A stretch of 64,000 bases of DNA from Streptomyces rishiriensis (lineage in GTDB: Bacteria > Actinomycetota > Actinomycetes > Streptomycetales > Streptomycetaceae): assembly GCF_003112535.1 (NCBI RefSeq), contig NZ_BEWA01000013.1:248001-312000 (forward strand). Reading direction: 5' to 3'. The notes under the pieces are model-generated. The model was not told where the DNA came from, searched no databases, and saw nothing but the letters and a program-made list of their open reading frames with translations. The position numbers and the translations under genes were made by a program. This document shows positions 62,402 through 64,000 of the stretch, piece by piece. Positions within the stretch are counted from its first letter, which is position 1. Each line of letters starts with the position of its first letter.

Positions 62402-62911
62402 TTGAGCACCAGCGTCAGAGAATCCGACCCCGTCGAAGCCCAGGACGCGTCAGAGTTCGCCTTCACCCGCCGGGTGTGGGTCGATGCCGCACCCGACCGG
62501 GTCTACGGCCTGGTCAGCAACGTCTCCGCGATCGGCCGGTGGAGCCCGACGGCGAGCGACGTCGCCTTCGATCCCGGCGCCGGACCCGAGACCGGCGCCT
62601 GGTTCAGCGGCACGAACCGCCGCGACGGCAGGCAATGGACCACCCGGTCCCAGATCGTGACGGCCGTCCCCGGCACCGCGTTCGCGTTCGTGGTCGGCGG
62701 CGCCGCCGACGGCATCGTGCACTGGAGCTGGACCTTCCACCCAGCGGGTCGCGGAACCGTCGTCGAGCAGTCCTGGCGACTGCTGCGCCTCGACCCGGTA
62801 CTCGGCACCGACCGCGCCGACCTGGAGCGCCTGCGCGACTTCATGGCCGACAGCGTCGACATCACCCTGCTCTCCCTCGCCCAGTGGATCGCCGAAGAAC
62901 ACCGTCCATGA
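62402..62911 (+). CDS. SRPBCC-family (START-like) protein
   Basis: 169 residues from TTG at 62402 with AGGAGG at the ideal distance. SRPBCC fold signs: FAFTRRVWVDAAPDRVYGLV, SNVSAIGRWSPTASDVAFDP, GIVHWSWTFHPAGRGTVVEQ. Such proteins bind small hydrophobic ligands or act as polyketide cyclases; none can be named here. The next regulator begins close by and may overlap (ATGA at 62908). Confidence 0.85.
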   Translation: MSTSVRESDPVEAQDASEFAFTRRVWVDAAPDRVYGLVSNVSAIGRWSPTASDVAFDPGAGPETGAWFSGTNRRDGRQWTTRSQIVTAVPGTAFAFVVGGAADGIVHWSWTFHPAGRGTVVEQSWRLLRLDPVLGTDRADLERLRDFMADSVDITLLSLAQWIAEEHRP

Positions 62912-63030
62912 ACACCGGGCCGCCCCGGGCCACTCCGCCGTCGGCGCGTCCACGAGGATCCGACCAGGCGGCGGTGCCTGACACCGGCAGGGAGTGGTCG
63001 GCTGCCGTACGGCTGCCCATGCTTGGGGCC

Positions 63031-63936
63031 ATGGACAGACGACGACAGCTCGGCGAGTTCCTGCAGACCCGCCGCGCACAGCTGCGACCGGAAGACATCG
63101 GCCTGCGGGTGTTCGGCGATCAGCGCCGGGTGCCGGGACTGCGGCGCGAGGAACTCGCCCTGCTGGCCGGGGTCAGCGCCTCGTACTACTCCCGGCTGGA
63201 ACAGGGCCTGTCGTCCAACGCCTCCCCGCAGGTCCTGGGCGCGATCGCCCAGGCCCTGCGCCTGAACGACGCCGAGCGCCGGCACCTGCACGCCCTGGCC
63301 GACGGCGCGAAGACACAGCCGACCGGACGCCGACCGGCACCGGAGAAGGCAGGCCCGGCGGTGCGGCAGCTGCTGGACGCCCTGGCGGACGTCCCGGCCC
63401 TCGTGCTCGGCCGGCACAGCGACGTCCTGGCGTGGAACCGCGCCGGACACGCGCTGTTCGCCGGACATGTGGACAGGGGCGGCCCCGACCGCCCCGGGCA
63501 GCGGCCGAACATGGCCCGCCTGGTATTCCTGGACGGGCACACCCGCGAACTGTACGAGGACTGGCAGGCCAAGGCCCGGGCCGTGGTCGGGACGCTGCGC
63601 CTGGCCTCCGGTCGGTTCCCGAACGACCCGGCGCTGGCCGCGCTGGTCGGAGAGCTGTCGGTGAACAGCGCCGAGTTCGCGGGCCTGTGGGCCGACCACC
63701 GGGTCAAGGCCGGCGACACGGCGCTCTACCAGATGCGTCACCCGCTGGTCGGCGCCATGACCGTCACCCAACAAGCCCTGCGTACCGAACAGGACCAGCA
63801 CGTCGTCATCGCGACCACCGAGGCCGGCTCACCGTCGCGGGCCGCGATGACACTCCTGGTCCACACCGCGGCCACCAGCCCGGACCGCTCCGAGCCGGCC
63901 ACCGAGGAATCCCGCGCGGTGCCGCTGCCCGAGTAG
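63031..63936 (+). CDS. MmyB-type XRE regulator
   Basis: 301 residues, ATG at 63031 (MDRRRQLGEFLQTRRAQLRP), the usual opening of this family. An alternative start at 62908 overlaps the SRPBCC stop (ATGA) and would add 41 non-conserved residues. XRE helix-turn-helix (VPGLRREELALLAGVSASYY, SRLEQGLSSNASPQVLGAIA), then the MmyB ligand-binding domain (ALVLGRHSDVLAWNRAGHAL, ARLVFLDGHTRELYEDWQAK, YQMRHPLVGAMTVTQQALRT). It probably controls the adjacent SRPBCC and propeller genes. Nothing further is seen to the window end. Confidence 0.9.
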   Translation: MDRRRQLGEFLQTRRAQLRPEDIGLRVFGDQRRVPGLRREELALLAGVSASYYSRLEQGLSSNASPQVLGAIAQALRLNDAERRHLHALADGAKTQPTGRRPAPEKAGPAVRQLLDALADVPALVLGRHSDVLAWNRAGHALFAGHVDRGGPDRPGQRPNMARLVFLDGHTRELYEDWQAKARAVVGTLRLASGRFPNDPALAALVGELSVNSAEFAGLWADHRVKAGDTALYQMRHPLVGAMTVTQQALRTEQDQHVVIATTEAGSPSRAAMTLLVHTAATSPDRSEPATEESRAVPLPE

Positions 63937-64000
63937 CGGGCTCCCGGCACCCCCTCCCCCCCTTCTCCGCCCTCCTGTCTCACTCGGCAGCCGTCCCGGT

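Overview
The window is GC-rich, actinobacterial chromosomal DNA, almost certainly from a Streptomyces. Evidence: a dnaK-grpE-dnaJ-hspR operon with HAIR operators, a WhiB-type regulator, ANTAR, STAS and SpoIIE-type signalling proteins, an LAxTG sortase substrate, XRE-DUF5753 and MmyB-type regulators, and frequent GTG or TTG starts. It splits into a core part (about 1 to 39.9 kb) and a mosaic accessory part (about 39.9 to 64 kb) that starts at a tRNA-Gly gene.

Core part. Positions 1-6 kb hold three paralogous LuxR-type regulators (two in tandem, one convergent and overlapping), a sugar-binding lipoprotein and the 3' remainder of an LAxTG surface protein. Positions 6-27.4 kb hold a type IV secretion-like envelope machine in two divergent transcription units around 13.35-13.68 kb. 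The leftward unit encodes a VirD4/TraG-like coupling ATPase, a beta-propeller lipoprotein, a cell-wall hydrolase with three catalytic domains (SLT, M23, NlpC/P60) and small accessory proteins. The rightward unit encodes a TcpC/VirB8-like protein, a VirB2-like small membrane protein, a PrgI/TcpE (VirB3)-like protein, a VirB4 ATPase, a lipoprotein, a TrbL/VirB6-like membrane protein, two paralogous soluble proteins, a 416-residue orphan, a membrane protein, and a 520-residue fusion of a WhiB-like cluster with a winged helix. No relaxase or partition gene is present, so this looks like a resident machine rather than a plasmid transfer region. I recall a set of membrane genes linked to differentiation in S. 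coelicolor (cmdABCDEF) that may be related, but I could not check this.

Positions 28.5-32.9 kb are the heat-shock operon. Next come a WecA/MraY-like transferase, a large membrane-bound Fe-S reductase, a Yip1-type membrane protein, a phosphoribosyltransferase overlapping dcd, a small zinc-ribbon protein and tRNA-Gly(CCC).

Accessory part. The last 44 nt of the tRNA-Gly region recur exactly at 58252-58295, and the final 17 nt recur at 60578, next to a truncated tyrosine integrase. A second piece of a closely related integrase lies at 49.3 kb. This reads as stacked, decayed insertions at a tRNA hot spot. The 18 kb between the two full copies is rich in stress-signalling and envelope genes: a serine hydrolase, a TolB-like propeller protein, a STAS-ANTAR gene broken by one stop codon, a GAF-ANTAR protein, an Asp23/DUF6286/AmaP cluster with a frameshift fusion, a truncated desaturase, an HTTM/DUF5819 pair, an ice-binding-like (DUF3494) secreted protein with repeats, DUF5994 genes, a SpoIIE-type phosphatase and an XRE-DUF5753 regulator. 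Beyond it lie an FkbM methyltransferase, a VapBC-type toxin-antitoxin pair with a palindromic operator, the integrase remnant, a secreted propeller protein, and an SRPBCC protein followed by its likely MmyB-type regulator.
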